NCBI RefSeq assembly: GCF_902506575.1
Contig: NZ_LR732544.1
Coordinates: 337,218 to 381,078 of the forward strand
Origin: Streptomyces mexicanus
GTDB lineage: Bacteria > Actinomycetota > Actinomycetes > Streptomycetales > Streptomycetaceae
Length of the DNA: 43,861 bases
Direction of reading: 5' to 3'
Shown in pieces: positions 31,826 to 39,830 of the stretch. The notes under the pieces were generated by a model. It saw only the letters and a program-made list of their open reading frames with translations, was not told where the DNA came from and made no database searches. Position numbers and translations under genes: made by a program. Position 1 is the first letter of the stretch, and each line of letters begins with the position of its first letter.

Positions 31826-32317
31826 TCAGGCGGCTTCCGGCTGCCGCTTGGCGGCGGCGCGCAGCCAGTACAGCGCCGACAGCGGCAGCAGCACCGGGAT
31901 GAAGATGTAGCCCATGCCGTAGTCCGACCACACGGTCGCGTCCGGAAACGCCGAGGGTTCCACGAGCGTCCAGGTCCCGACCGTGAGCACGCCCACCAGC
32001 TCGGCGGCGCAGCACACCAGCGCCGCCCTGCGGGCCCGCTCCCCGCCGCGCACCAGCGAGTACGTGATGAAGCCGTAGACCACGCCCGCCACCGCCGACA
32101 GCGAGTAGGCGAGCGGCGCGCGCCCGAAGTCGGTGGCGATCTGGTACACCGAGCGGGACACCGCGCCGACGACCATCGCGCCGTACAGCCAGACCAGCAG
32201 CATGCCGGGCCCGCTGATGAGCCGGCGCCGCGCCGGCCCGCCGTCCCGTCCGGGCCGGCCCTGCGCCGTGTCGTCCTCGGTGGAGTGCTGCGCGGAGTTC
32301 TCCTGCACGGAGGCCAT
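31826..32317 (-). CDS. Conserved four-helix membrane protein
   Basis: A protein of 163 residues: about 35 hydrophilic residues, then four hydrophobic segments (MLLVWLYGAMVVGAV; SLSAVAGVVYGFITYSLV; AALVCCAAELVGVLTVGTWTL; IFIPVLLPLSALYWLRAA). It is of the kind annotated as a conserved integral membrane protein in Streptomyces. No catalytic motif is seen. It is directly followed upstream (one base gap) by a second small membrane protein on the same strand, so the two form a pair. Function unknown. Confidence 0.78.
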   Translation of the reverse strand: MASVQENSAQHSTEDDTAQGRPGRDGGPARRRLISGPGMLLVWLYGAMVVGAVSRSVYQIATDFGRAPLAYSLSAVAGVVYGFITYSLVRGGERARRAALVCCAAELVGVLTVGTWTLVEPSAFPDATVWSDYGMGYIFIPVLLPLSALYWLRAAAKRQPEAA

Positions 32318-32318
32318 C

Positions 32319-32567
32319 TCAACCGCCCCAGATGTCGTAGAGCCGTCCTTCCAGTCCCGCCAGGACGATCCCGCCCGCCGCGACGGTCACCGAACCCCAG
32401 CGTGTCCGCTCGGCCAGCGACATGAACCCGGCCGCCGGGACGCAGGCGAAGGCGCCCAGCAGATACGCCACGAAGATCGTCGTCCCCTGGTCCGGCTTGT
32501 CGCCCCGGGCCAGCGCCACGATCCCGATCACCAGCTGGACCAGCGCCAGCACGGAGACCACGGCCAT
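32319..32567 (-). CDS. Small membrane protein with damaged 5' end
   Basis: From the first available ATG (32567) it is 82 residues with three hydrophobic segments (VVSVLALVQLVIGIVALA; TIFVAYLLGAFACVPAAGF; SVTVAAGGIVLAGLEGRL). Coding-like sequence continues upstream (HRDQPTKDWHFIG) to about 32610 without a start codon. Beyond that, the DNA belongs to the tail of a plus-strand gene. The original start was probably lost at a junction near 32610. Paired with the membrane protein gene downstream. Function unknown. Confidence 0.6.
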   Translation of the reverse strand: MAVVSVLALVQLVIGIVALARGDKPDQGTTIFVAYLLGAFACVPAAGFMSLAERTRWGSVTVAAGGIVLAGLEGRLYDIWGG

Positions 32568-32607
32568 CCCGATGAAGTGCCAGTCCTTCGTCGGCTGGTC
32601 GCGGTGG

Positions 32608-32771
32608 GCCGCGACGGGTCGGAGCAGACGGTGGCCACCTGGGCCGTGCCCGCGCACGGCACCCGGCCCGCCGACGTCACGGGCGGCACGGCGCTGCGTC
32701 CCGGCCAGATCGCCCGCTTCGAGGTGCGGACGGCGGGCGGACAGCGCCTGGTGACGCTCGATCCGCCCTGA
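32608..32771 (+). pseudogene. 3' fragment of a plus-strand gene
   Basis: About 50 in-frame residues that read like a genuine C-terminus (QTVATWAVPAHG, LRPGQIARFEVRTAGG, VTLDPP-stop) with no start or ribosome binding site. The 5' part ends at the same point (about 32610) where the minus-strand membrane gene loses its start. I think a deletion or a faulty join removed the rest. The family is not certain. Confidence 0.45.
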
Positions 32772-32791
32772 ACGACGGCGCGCGGCGCGGG

Positions 32792-33655
32792 CTACTTCAG
32801 CAGTCGGGACAGTCTGCGGTCCGCGAGCGGCTTGCCTCCCGTCTGGCAGGTCGGGCAGTACTGCAGCGAGGAGTCGCTGAAGGACACCTCGCGGATGGTG
32901 TCGCCGCACACCGGACAGGGCTCGCCGGTGCGGCCGTGCACCCTCAGGCCGCTCTTCTTCTCCGCCTTCAGCCGGCCGGCCGCCACGCCCCGGGACCGCT
33001 CGACCGCCTCGGTCAGCGTGGTACGCAGCGCCTCGTACAGCCGTTCGATCTCCTCCGGGGTCAGGGAGGCGGCCGGCTTGAACGGGGACATGCGGGCCGC
33101 GTGCAGGATCTCGTCGCTGTAGGCGTTGCCCACGCCGGCGATCAGGCTTTGGTCGCGCAGCGCGCCCTTGAGCTGCCGCCGCTGCCCGGACAGCAGCCCG
33201 GCCAGGCGCTCCGCGTCGAAGTCGGCGGCCAGCGGGTCGGGGCCGAGGCGGGCCACGCCCGGCACCTGCCGCGGGTCCGCCACGACATACACCGCCAGGC
33301 GCTTTTGGGTGCCGGCCTCGGTGAGGTCGAAGCCCGCGCCGGTCTCCAGGGCGACGCGCAGGGCGAGCGGGCCCTTGCCGGGGCGGGGCACGCCGTCGGG
33401 CAGCCGGTCGCGCCACTGCAGCCAGCCCGCGCGGGCGAGGTGGGCGACCAGGTGGAGGCCGCCGTCGGTGGCCAGGTCCAGGAACTTGCCGTACCGGCGC
33501 ACCGCGCTCACCTCGCGGCCCTGAAGGGCGGTGACGGGCGGGTCGTACGTCTTCAGGACGCTGACCGCGACGGGCAGCACGCGGACGATCTCGTGTCCGG
33601 TCAGGTTCTCGGTCAGGAAGTCCTTGAGCGCTTCCACCTCGGGCAACTCCGGCAT
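32792..33655 (-). CDS. Fpg/Nei-family DNA glycosylase / AP lyase
   Basis: A protein of 287 residues. The N-terminus is MPELPEVEALKDFL, with the Pro1/Glu2 catalytic pair left after Met removal. The central H2TH domain has GALRDQSLIAGVGNAYSDEILHAARMSPF. A C-terminal zinc finger has Cys-x2-Cys ... Cys-x2-Cys (CPVCGDT and YCPTCQTGG). The family removes oxidised bases and cuts the abasic site by beta/delta-elimination. The divergent beta-hairpin (ADRRLSRLLK after the zinc finger) suits the actinobacterial second Fpg/Nei paralogue. It stands alone and is transcribed leftward. Confidence 0.92.
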   Translation of the reverse strand: MPELPEVEALKDFLTENLTGHEIVRVLPVAVSVLKTYDPPVTALQGREVSAVRRYGKFLDLATDGGLHLVAHLARAGWLQWRDRLPDGVPRPGKGPLALRVALETGAGFDLTEAGTQKRLAVYVVADPRQVPGVARLGPDPLAADFDAERLAGLLSGQRRQLKGALRDQSLIAGVGNAYSDEILHAARMSPFKPAASLTPEEIERLYEALRTTLTEAVERSRGVAAGRLKAEKKSGLRVHGRTGEPCPVCGDTIREVSFSDSSLQYCPTCQTGGKPLADRRLSRLLK

Positions 33656-33707
33656 GGTTCCAGGGTGCCACCCGGCACCGACAGCGCCGGGCGGGCGCGC
33701 GAGCGGC

Positions 33708-35813
33708 TCAGTCGGGCTCGGGCACCTCGAACTCGCCCCACAGGCACTTGCCGCTGCCCCGCGCCTCCACGCCCCAGCCGTCGGTGAGCCGGTCCACGAG
33801 CAGCAGGCCGCGCCCGGAGACGCCCTGCGCCCCCGCTTCCCGGCGGCGCGGCAGGGCGCTGGAGGGGTCCTCGACCTCCACGCGCAGCCGCCGCCCGGGG
33901 CCGCTGAGCACCCGCAGGGTGACGACGGCGGGGCCCTCGGTGTGCATCAGCGCGTTGGTGATCAGCTCGTCGGCGACGAGTTCGATCTCGTCGGAGCGTT
34001 CCCCGGCGCCCAGGGAGCGCACCGCGGCGCCGATCGTGTGCCGGGCCCGGGTGAGTGCCTCCGGGTCGCCGGGGGCCACGTGCTGCCGGATCCGTTCCAC
34101 GGCCTGCCGCTCGGCCAGGGCACGGCGGCGCAGGATCAGCAGGGCCACGTCGTCGTCGCCGCCGCGCAGCTCGGCCGTCCCGATCAGCTCGTCGGCCAGC
34201 TCCCGGACGTCGTCGGGACCGGCGGTGGCGGACGCGCACACGGACCGTATGCCGTCGTCGAGGTCGGCGCCGGGCTGCTCGACCAGGCCGTCGGTGCACA
34301 GGATCAGTGCCTCGCCGGGGTCCAGTTCCATGCTGCACACCGGGTACTCCAGGCTGCCGAACTCCGCGGACAGCCCGAGCGGCAGGCCGCCGTCGATCTC
34401 GACCCGGCGGCAGCTGCCGTCGGTGCCGCGCACCAGCGGGTCGATGTGCCCGGCGCGGACGACCTGCAGGACGCCGGTGGACAGGTCGGCCTCGGCGTAC
34501 AGGCAGGTCGCGAAGCGGTCGGTGTCGAGCTCGTGCAGGAAGACGGAGGCGCGGGCCATGACGGTGGCCGGGGTGTGGCCCTCGGCGGCGTAGGCGCGCA
34601 GCACGATGCGCAGCTGGCCCATGACGGCGGCGGCGTGCGTGTCGTGGCCCTGGACGTCGCCGATGACGGCGCCGACCCGGCCCGCGCCACCGGGGCAGGC
34701 CCCGGGCAGCGGGATCAGGTCGTACCAGTCGCCGCCGATGTCGCGGCCCAGGGAGCCGCCGGCGTACCCGGAGCGGTAGCGCACGGCGATGTCCGCGCCG
34801 GGCACGCTGGGGATGGTGCGCGGCAGCATGGCCTGCTGCAGGCTCTGCGCGAGGTCCTTCTCCTGCTCGTAGAGCATGGCCCGCTGCAGGCTCTGCGCGA
34901 TGCTGCTGCCGAGGGCGACCAGGACGTCGCGTTCCTCGGGGGTGAAGCCGCGCCGGTCGCTGTAGAGCAGGCCCATGCCGCCGATCGGGCGGGCCTGCGC
35001 GATCAGCGGCAGGTAGGCGGCGGAGGTGATGTTCAGGTCGGTGATGTGCGGCCACAGGATCGGGTAGCGCTCGGCGAACTCCTCCGGGGACTCGATGAAC
35101 CGCGGACTGAGGGTGCGCACGGCCTCGCTCATCGGATACGGCTCGTCGATGCGGGGGACGCGGGGGCCGGGCACCGACGCGGCCGAGGGGCCCCCGGCGA
35201 CCAGCCGGATGCGGCCGGCCTCCACCAGCCCGAGGACCAGGCTGGTGGAGCCCAGGCGGGCCAGGCCGTGGGTGTCCTTGACGACGTCGATGACGTCCTG
35301 GACGGTGCGCGCGTGGGCGAGGGCGGCGGTGGTGGCCTGGACGACGTTGGTCTGCTGCCGGCGGGCCGCGTCCCGGGCGGCCCGCTCCTGCAGGCCGGCG
35401 CTGTCGTTCAGTTCCTCGGTGGCGTCGCGGACGATGCCGATGATCCGGCGCGGGCGGCCGGTGGTGTCGCGGCGTATGTGTCCCTGGGTGTGGATCCAGG
35501 TCAGGGAGCCGTCGCGGCGCCGCACCCGCAGGTAGGTGCCGTAGTTCTCGCTGCCGTCCTTCATGGCCTGGGCCACCAGGGCGTCCAGGCGGGTGCCCTC
35601 GCCGCCGGGGACCCGGGCGGCCAGGCTCTCGGGGCGGCCGTCGTACTCCTGCGGGGTGATGTCGAAGATCCGGTGGGCCTGGGCGTCCATGCTGAACAGA
35701 CCGGTGTCCAGGTCCCAGTCGAAGCTGCCCATGCGGTTGAGCGCGAGGATCGGATCGGGGTGGGCGGGCCAGCCCTCCGGGAGTGCCAGGGCGCGCGCTC
35801 CCTGTTCAGCCAT
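33708..35813 (-). CDS. PAS-GAF-SpoIIE phosphatase-HATPase signalling protein
   Basis: A protein of 701 residues. PAS domain (about 25-130: MGSFDWDLDTGLFSMD, RVRRRDGSLTWIHTQGHI), GAF domain (about 160-320: TSLVLGLVEAGRIRLV, AYLPLIAQARPIGGMGLLY), PP2C-type SpoIIE domain (about 345-560: DIGGDWYDLIPLPG, GDVQGHDTHAAAVMGQLR, ALILCTDGLVEQPG, GGDDDVALLILRRR) and a C-terminal RsbW-like HATPase (VADELITNALMHTEG, SGRGLLLVDRLTDGWGVE). Such proteins dephosphorylate anti-sigma antagonists in response to signals and are numerous in Streptomyces. ATG at 35813 with AAGGTGG; an ATG at 35888 would overlap the divergent gene. The partner is not in the window. Confidence 0.93.
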   Translation of the reverse strand: MAEQGARALALPEGWPAHPDPILALNRMGSFDWDLDTGLFSMDAQAHRIFDITPQEYDGRPESLAARVPGGEGTRLDALVAQAMKDGSENYGTYLRVRRRDGSLTWIHTQGHIRRDTTGRPRRIIGIVRDATEELNDSAGLQERAARDAARRQQTNVVQATTAALAHARTVQDVIDVVKDTHGLARLGSTSLVLGLVEAGRIRLVAGGPSAASVPGPRVPRIDEPYPMSEAVRTLSPRFIESPEEFAERYPILWPHITDLNITSAAYLPLIAQARPIGGMGLLYSDRRGFTPEERDVLVALGSSIAQSLQRAMLYEQEKDLAQSLQQAMLPRTIPSVPGADIAVRYRSGYAGGSLGRDIGGDWYDLIPLPGACPGGAGRVGAVIGDVQGHDTHAAAVMGQLRIVLRAYAAEGHTPATVMARASVFLHELDTDRFATCLYAEADLSTGVLQVVRAGHIDPLVRGTDGSCRRVEIDGGLPLGLSAEFGSLEYPVCSMELDPGEALILCTDGLVEQPGADLDDGIRSVCASATAGPDDVRELADELIGTAELRGGDDDVALLILRRRALAERQAVERIRQHVAPGDPEALTRARHTIGAAVRSLGAGERSDEIELVADELITNALMHTEGPAVVTLRVLSGPGRRLRVEVEDPSSALPRRREAGAQGVSGRGLLLVDRLTDGWGVEARGSGKCLWGEFEVPEPD

Positions 35814-35874
35814 GGGGCCACCTTGCCAGGGTTTGTCTGATTCTTCGAGCCGGGAGCGGGGTAGCAGAAGGGCC

Positions 35875-37296
35875 GTGGACTGGTTCACCGTGCCCGACTA
35901 CTGGATGAGCCGGCTGGTCTTCCAGCGGGCCCTGGCCGCGGTGTACCTGGTGGCGTTCCTGACGGCGGCCCTGCAGTTCCGGGCGCTGCTCGGCGAGCGG
36001 GGCATGCTGCCGATCCCCCGCTTCGTGGCCCGGGTGCCGTTTCGGCGGGCGCCGAGCCTGTTCCACCTGCGCTACTCCGACCCTCTGTTCGCGGGGGTCG
36101 CCTGGGGCGGGTGCGCGGTGTCGGCGGCGCTGCTGGCGGGGCTGGACTCGTGGCTGCCGCTGTGGGGCGGGATGCTGCTGTGGCTGGTGCCCTGGGCGCT
36201 GTATCTGTCGATCGTGAACGTCGGGCAGACCTGGTACGGCTTCGGGTGGGAGTCGCTGCTGCTGGAGACCGGGTTCCTCGCCGTCTTCCTCGGCAACGAC
36301 GAGGTCGCCCCGCCGGTGCTGGTGCTGTTCCTGCTGCGCTGGATCCTGTTCCGGGTGGAGTTCGGCGCGGGGCTGATCAAGATCCGGGGCGACGCGTGCT
36401 GGCGGAAGCTGACCTGTCTGCACTACCACCACGAGACGCAGCCGATGCCGGGGCCGCTGAGCTGGTTCTTCCACCGTCTGCCCGGCCCGCTGCACAAGGT
36501 GGAGGTGGCCGCCAACCACGTCACGCAACTGCTCGTGCCGTTCCTGCTCTTCACCCCGCAGCCGGTGGCCACGGCCGGGGCGGCGGTGATGATCCTCACC
36601 CAGCTGTGGCTGGTGCTGTCGGGCAACTTCGCCTGGCTGAACTGGATCACGATCGTGCTCGCGCTGTCCGCCGTGCGCTTCCCGGCGCATCCGCCGTCGG
36701 TGGCACCCGCGCCGCTGTGGTACGAGGTGGTGGTGTCGGCCGTCACCGCGCTCGTGGTGGTCCTCAGCTACCACCCGGTGCTGAACATGGTCTCCCGCCG
36801 CCAGGTGATGAACCGCTCCTTCGATCCCTTGCACCTGGTGAACACCTACGGCGCGTTCGGCAGCATCAGCCGGATCCGCTACGAGGTGGTCGTCGAGGGC
36901 ACCCTGGACGACCGGCCGCGCGAAGACGCCGACTGGCGGGAGTACGAGTTCCGCGGCAAGCCCGGGGATCCACGGCGCTGGCCGCGCCAGTTCGCGCCCT
37001 ACCATCTGCGCCTGGACTGGCTGATGTGGTTCGTCGCGCTGTCCCCGGCGTACGCGGGCGCCTGGTTCGGCGCCCTGGTGGAACGGCTCCTGGAGGGCGA
37101 CCGCGCCACGCTGAAGCTGCTGCGCCGCTCCCCCTTCCCGCCCGGCCGGCCACCGCGCTACATCCGCGCCCGCCTCTTCCGCTACCGCTACACCACCTGG
37201 CGGGAGCTGCGCGCCACCGGCGCCTGCTGGGAGCGCACCTACGTGCGGGACTTCCTGCCACCGACCCGGCTGGAGGAGCCGGCACGGACCCGTTGA
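35875..37296 (+). CDS. Lipase maturation factor (LMF1) family membrane protein
   Basis: A protein of 473 residues with about eight hydrophobic segments. Family hallmarks: WYGFGWESLLLETGFLAVFLG, LLRWILFRVEFGAGLIKIRGDACWRKLTCLHYHHETQPMPGPLSW, QLWLVLSGNFAWLNWITIVLALSA, and VNTYGAFGSISRIRYEVVVEG near the lumenal-type C-terminal domain. In animals LMF1 helps lipases fold; bacterial homologues have no established role. GTG at 35875 is used; ATG 35905 is an alternative. The start region overlaps the 5' flank of the divergent SpoIIE gene. Confidence 0.88.
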   Translation: MDWFTVPDYWMSRLVFQRALAAVYLVAFLTAALQFRALLGERGMLPIPRFVARVPFRRAPSLFHLRYSDPLFAGVAWGGCAVSAALLAGLDSWLPLWGGMLLWLVPWALYLSIVNVGQTWYGFGWESLLLETGFLAVFLGNDEVAPPVLVLFLLRWILFRVEFGAGLIKIRGDACWRKLTCLHYHHETQPMPGPLSWFFHRLPGPLHKVEVAANHVTQLLVPFLLFTPQPVATAGAAVMILTQLWLVLSGNFAWLNWITIVLALSAVRFPAHPPSVAPAPLWYEVVVSAVTALVVVLSYHPVLNMVSRRQVMNRSFDPLHLVNTYGAFGSISRIRYEVVVEGTLDDRPREDADWREYEFRGKPGDPRRWPRQFAPYHLRLDWLMWFVALSPAYAGAWFGALVERLLEGDRATLKLLRRSPFPPGRPPRYIRARLFRYRYTTWRELRATGACWERTYVRDFLPPTRLEEPARTR

Positions 37297-37450
37297 ACAG
37301 AGGCCCGCTCCGGTCTCACCATGATGCCGGGCAGGGCCGCTGCCGCCTCGGCGCGGGCCGGGGGCTGGGGGGGCGGGCCGACCGGGCCGCCGACGGGGCC
37401 CGCGTCGGCCCCGGCCGCCGGCCCCCGCCGCTCCGGCCGCAGCAGCCGGC
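37297..37450. other. G/C-only low-complexity gap
   Basis: No gene. Positions 37361-37440 contain almost only G and C with a run of seven G. The stretch is very similar in character to 29341-29531, and it directly borders a gene fragment. Confidence 0.55.
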
Positions 37451-37655
37451 GCCGGCCGGGTGGCGGATGCCCTTCAGGTGCCTGCCGCCAGGCAGGGCGC
37501 GCAGGCGGGCCAGGTCGTCGGCCATGTCGGGCCGGTGTGGTCCACCCCAGCCGACGACCCCGGCGATCAGGTCGTGGCTCTCGGCCGGCACCAGGAACTC
37601 CGGGGTCTCCTCGGCGACGGTGACCGTCTGGACGAGGGCCGTGGCGCCGACATCA
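37451..37655 (-). pseudogene. Internal fragment of an L-fuconolactonase-type amidohydrolase
   Basis: About 65 residues in frame (GATALVQTVTVAEETPEFL, SHDLIAGVVGW, LARLRALPGGRHLKGIRH) match the part of Amidohydro_2 sugar lactonases around residues 55-120. The N-terminal HxH metal motif and the whole C-terminal two-thirds are missing. It lies on the same strand and just after the aldo/keto reductase, where an intact lactonase would be expected in an L-fucose or L-rhamnose operon. Both ends are abrupt. Confidence 0.6.
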
Positions 37656-37741
37656 TGAGAGCCGCCCTGCACACCAAGGTCCGCGCCGACCGGATCGCCG
37701 CCTACGCGGCGGCGCACCGGAAGGTCCCGACCGAGCTGCGC
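37655..37741 (+). pseudogene. 5' fragment of an L-rhamnose/L-fucose mutarotase gene
   Basis: From ATG 37655 about 29 residues read MRAALHTKVRADRIAAY then AAHRKVPTELR, the standard N-terminus of RhaM-type mutarotases (usually about 105 residues). After this the frame runs into the antisense of the aldo/keto reductase end. Its start touches the broken N-side of the lactonase fragment on the opposite strand. The fragment cannot form a working enzyme. Confidence 0.6.
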
Positions 37742-37749
37742 GGCGTCGT

Positions 37750-38715
37750 CTACGGCGCCTTCTCGGGCAGCAGGCCCGACGCGCGCAGCTCCGCCCAGAA
37801 CGCGGCAGGCACGGGTGTGGCGAACTGCCGGGCGCAGTCGCGGACTTCGGCGGCCGAGCGGGTGCCCACCAGGACGCTCGCGACGGCGGGGTGGGCGGCG
37901 CAGAAGGCGAGGGCGGCGGCGCGCAGGGTGATGCCGTGGGCGTGGGCGATCGCCCGCATGCGCAGGGCGCGGTCGAGCAGCCGGGCAGGTGCCCGCGCGT
38001 AGTCGTACGTCGCCGTCGGCCCCGGGTCGGCCAGCAGACCGGAGTTGAACGCGCCGCCGATGACGACGGAGGTGCCGCGTGCGGCGGCGGCCGGGAGCAG
38101 GTCGGCCAGGGCGCTGGTGTCGAGGAGGGTGTAGCGGCCCGCGCACAGCACCACGTCGACGTCGGTGTCGCGGACGAACCGGGTGAGCGGCGCGGACCGG
38201 TTCATGCCCGCGCCGATCGCGCCGACCACACCTTCGGAGCGGAGTTTCTCCAGGGCCGGGTAGCCCTCGCGCAGGGCCTGGTCGAGGTGGTCGTCGGGGT
38301 CGTGCAGGTAGACCACGTCGACGCGGTCCAGGCCGAGGCGGGCGAGGCTCGCCTCCAGGCTGCGGCGGACGCCGTCGGCGCTGAAGTCCCACACGCGGCG
38401 GTGCGTGGCGGGCACGGCGAAGCCGTGGGCCAGGTCGTCACCGGCGCCATCGAAGGGCTCCAGGCGGCGGCCGACCTTGGTGGAGACGGTGTACGCCGAG
38501 CGGTCGTGGGCGCGCAGGGCCGCACCGAGGCGGCGTTCGGACAGGCCGAGCCCGTAGTGCGGGGCGGTGTCGAAGTAGCGGATGCCCTGCTCCCAGGCGG
38601 CCGTCACCGCCGCGTGCGCCTGCTCGTCGGAGACGGCCCGGTACAGGTTGCCGATCGCGGCACCGCCGAAGCCCAGCGGGCTGACCCGGACGCCGCTGCG
38701 GCCCAGGCGCCTCAC
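37750..38715 (-). CDS. Aldo/keto reductase, probable L-fucose (D-threo-aldose) dehydrogenase
   Basis: A protein of 321 residues. It opens VRRLGRSGVRVSPLGFGGAAIGNLY, followed by the AKR tetrad: Asp and Tyr in RYFDTAPHYGLGLSERRLG, Lys in STKVGRRLEP, His in VVYLHDPDDH. The C-terminal NADP-binding part is VASVLVGTRSAAEVRD. The subgroup includes L-fucose dehydrogenase and pyridoxal 4-dehydrogenase. Neighbours (fuconate dehydratase piece, SDR, lactonase and mutarotase pieces) favour L-fucose or a related sugar, oxidised to the lactone with NAD(P). Start GTG 38715 overlaps the SDR stop (GTGA). Confidence 0.85.
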   Translation of the reverse strand: MRRLGRSGVRVSPLGFGGAAIGNLYRAVSDEQAHAAVTAAWEQGIRYFDTAPHYGLGLSERRLGAALRAHDRSAYTVSTKVGRRLEPFDGAGDDLAHGFAVPATHRRVWDFSADGVRRSLEASLARLGLDRVDVVYLHDPDDHLDQALREGYPALEKLRSEGVVGAIGAGMNRSAPLTRFVRDTDVDVVLCAGRYTLLDTSALADLLPAAAARGTSVVIGGAFNSGLLADPGPTATYDYARAPARLLDRALRMRAIAHAHGITLRAAALAFCAAHPAVASVLVGTRSAAEVRDCARQFATPVPAAFWAELRASGLLPEKAP

Positions 38716-39467
38716 CGGTTTGCCGGGCGCAGCCGCAGGCCCTGCATGCCGCCGTCCACGGCGAGCGCGGTGCCGGTGGTGGCACCGGAGAGGGGACTGG
38801 CCAGGTAGGCGATGGCGCCGGCGACCTCGGCGGCGGTGACGAGCCGGCCGGTGGGCTGGCGTGCCTGGAGGGCGGCGCGCTCGGCGGCCGGGTCGGGCGC
38901 GGCGTCCAGCAGGCGGCCGACCCACGGGGTGTCCACCGTGCCGGGGTTGACGCAGGTGACGCGGATGCCCTCGCGGACGTGGTCGGCGGCCATGGCCAGG
39001 GTCAGGGAGTACACGGCGCCCTTGGACGCGCTGTACAGGGCGCGCTGCGGCAGCCCGGCGGTGGCCGCGACGGAGCAGGTGTTGACGATCGCGGCGTGCG
39101 AGGAGGACCGCAGGTGGGGCAGGGCGGCGCGGGCGGTGCGGACCAGGCCGAGGACGTTGACGTCGAAGACGCGCCGCCATTCCTCGTCGTCGTTGTCCTC
39201 GACGGTGCCCTGGGCGCCGATGCCCGCGTTGTTGACCAGGACGTCGAGGCCGCCGAGGGCGTCGGCGGCGTCCGTGACGGCCGCACGTACGGAGGCGTCG
39301 TCGGTGACGTCGGCGCGGAAGGCGAGCAGCGGCTTGTCCACACCCGAGGGGTCCAGGTCCAGGACGGCCACCTGGGCGCCTCGGTCGGCGAGGAGGTCGG
39401 CGGTGGCCCGGCCGATGCCGGAGGCGCCGCCGGTCACCAGCGCCCGGATGCCTGCGAAGTCGTTCAT
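38712..39467 (-). CDS. SDR-family dehydrogenase, probable 2-keto-3-deoxy-L-fuconate dehydrogenase
   Basis: A protein of 251 residues. Motifs: TGGASGIGRATADLLADRGAQVAVLDLD, LVNNAGIG, NTCSVAATAG with the catalytic Ser, YSASKGAVYSLTLAMA, VNPGTVDTPW, and the C-terminal SGATTGTALAVDGGM. The position between the fuconate dehydratase and the aldo/keto reductase suits oxidation of 2-keto-3-deoxy-L-fuconate in the non-phosphorylating L-fucose route. The ATG at 39467 overlaps the dehydratase stop by four bases. Specificity is inferred from context. Confidence 0.87.
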   Translation of the reverse strand: MNDFAGIRALVTGGASGIGRATADLLADRGAQVAVLDLDPSGVDKPLLAFRADVTDDASVRAAVTDAADALGGLDVLVNNAGIGAQGTVEDNDDEEWRRVFDVNVLGLVRTARAALPHLRSSSHAAIVNTCSVAATAGLPQRALYSASKGAVYSLTLAMAADHVREGIRVTCVNPGTVDTPWVGRLLDAAPDPAAERAALQARQPTGRLVTAAEVAGAIAYLASPLSGATTGTALAVDGGMQGLRLRPANR

Positions 39468-39795
39468 GCCGCGTGTCCCTTCTGTCGGTCGGTGTCGGCG
39501 GCCCAGAAGGCGCCGCCGGGGAAGCAGTAGCGCGCGAGGGACTCGGGCCGCACGGCGGCCGAGAACCCCGGGGCGGTGGGCGCCGTGCAGTGACCGTCGC
39601 GGATCACCACCGGGTCCAGGAAGTGCTCGTGGAGGTGGTCGACGTACTCGATGACGCGGTACTCGACGGTGCCGGAGACGGCGACGCAGTCGAACGTCGC
39701 CAGGTGCCGCACCGGTTCGCACAGGCCGGCCCCGCCGGCGTGCGGGCAGACGGGGACGCCGTACTCGGCCGCGATCCTGCTGCTCGCGGCCCTCC
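39464..39795 (-). pseudogene. 3' fragment of an L-fuconate dehydratase gene (enolase superfamily)
   Basis: About 110 residues at the end of the frame match the C-terminal part of L-fuconate dehydratase: EYGVPVCPHAGGAGLCE, VAVSGTVEYRVIEYVDHLHEHF, IRDGHCTAPTAPGFS, RPESLARYCFPGGAFWAAD. The normal protein has about 430 residues; the N-terminal domain and the metal-binding part of the barrel are absent. Homology ends near 39795, 36 bases before the stop of the XRE regulator. An ATG at 39805 could start a short peptide, but not an enzyme. Confidence 0.7.
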
Positions 39796-39830
39796 TGCTC
39801 CTCATGCCACAACTCGTGCCCGGGAAAGGC

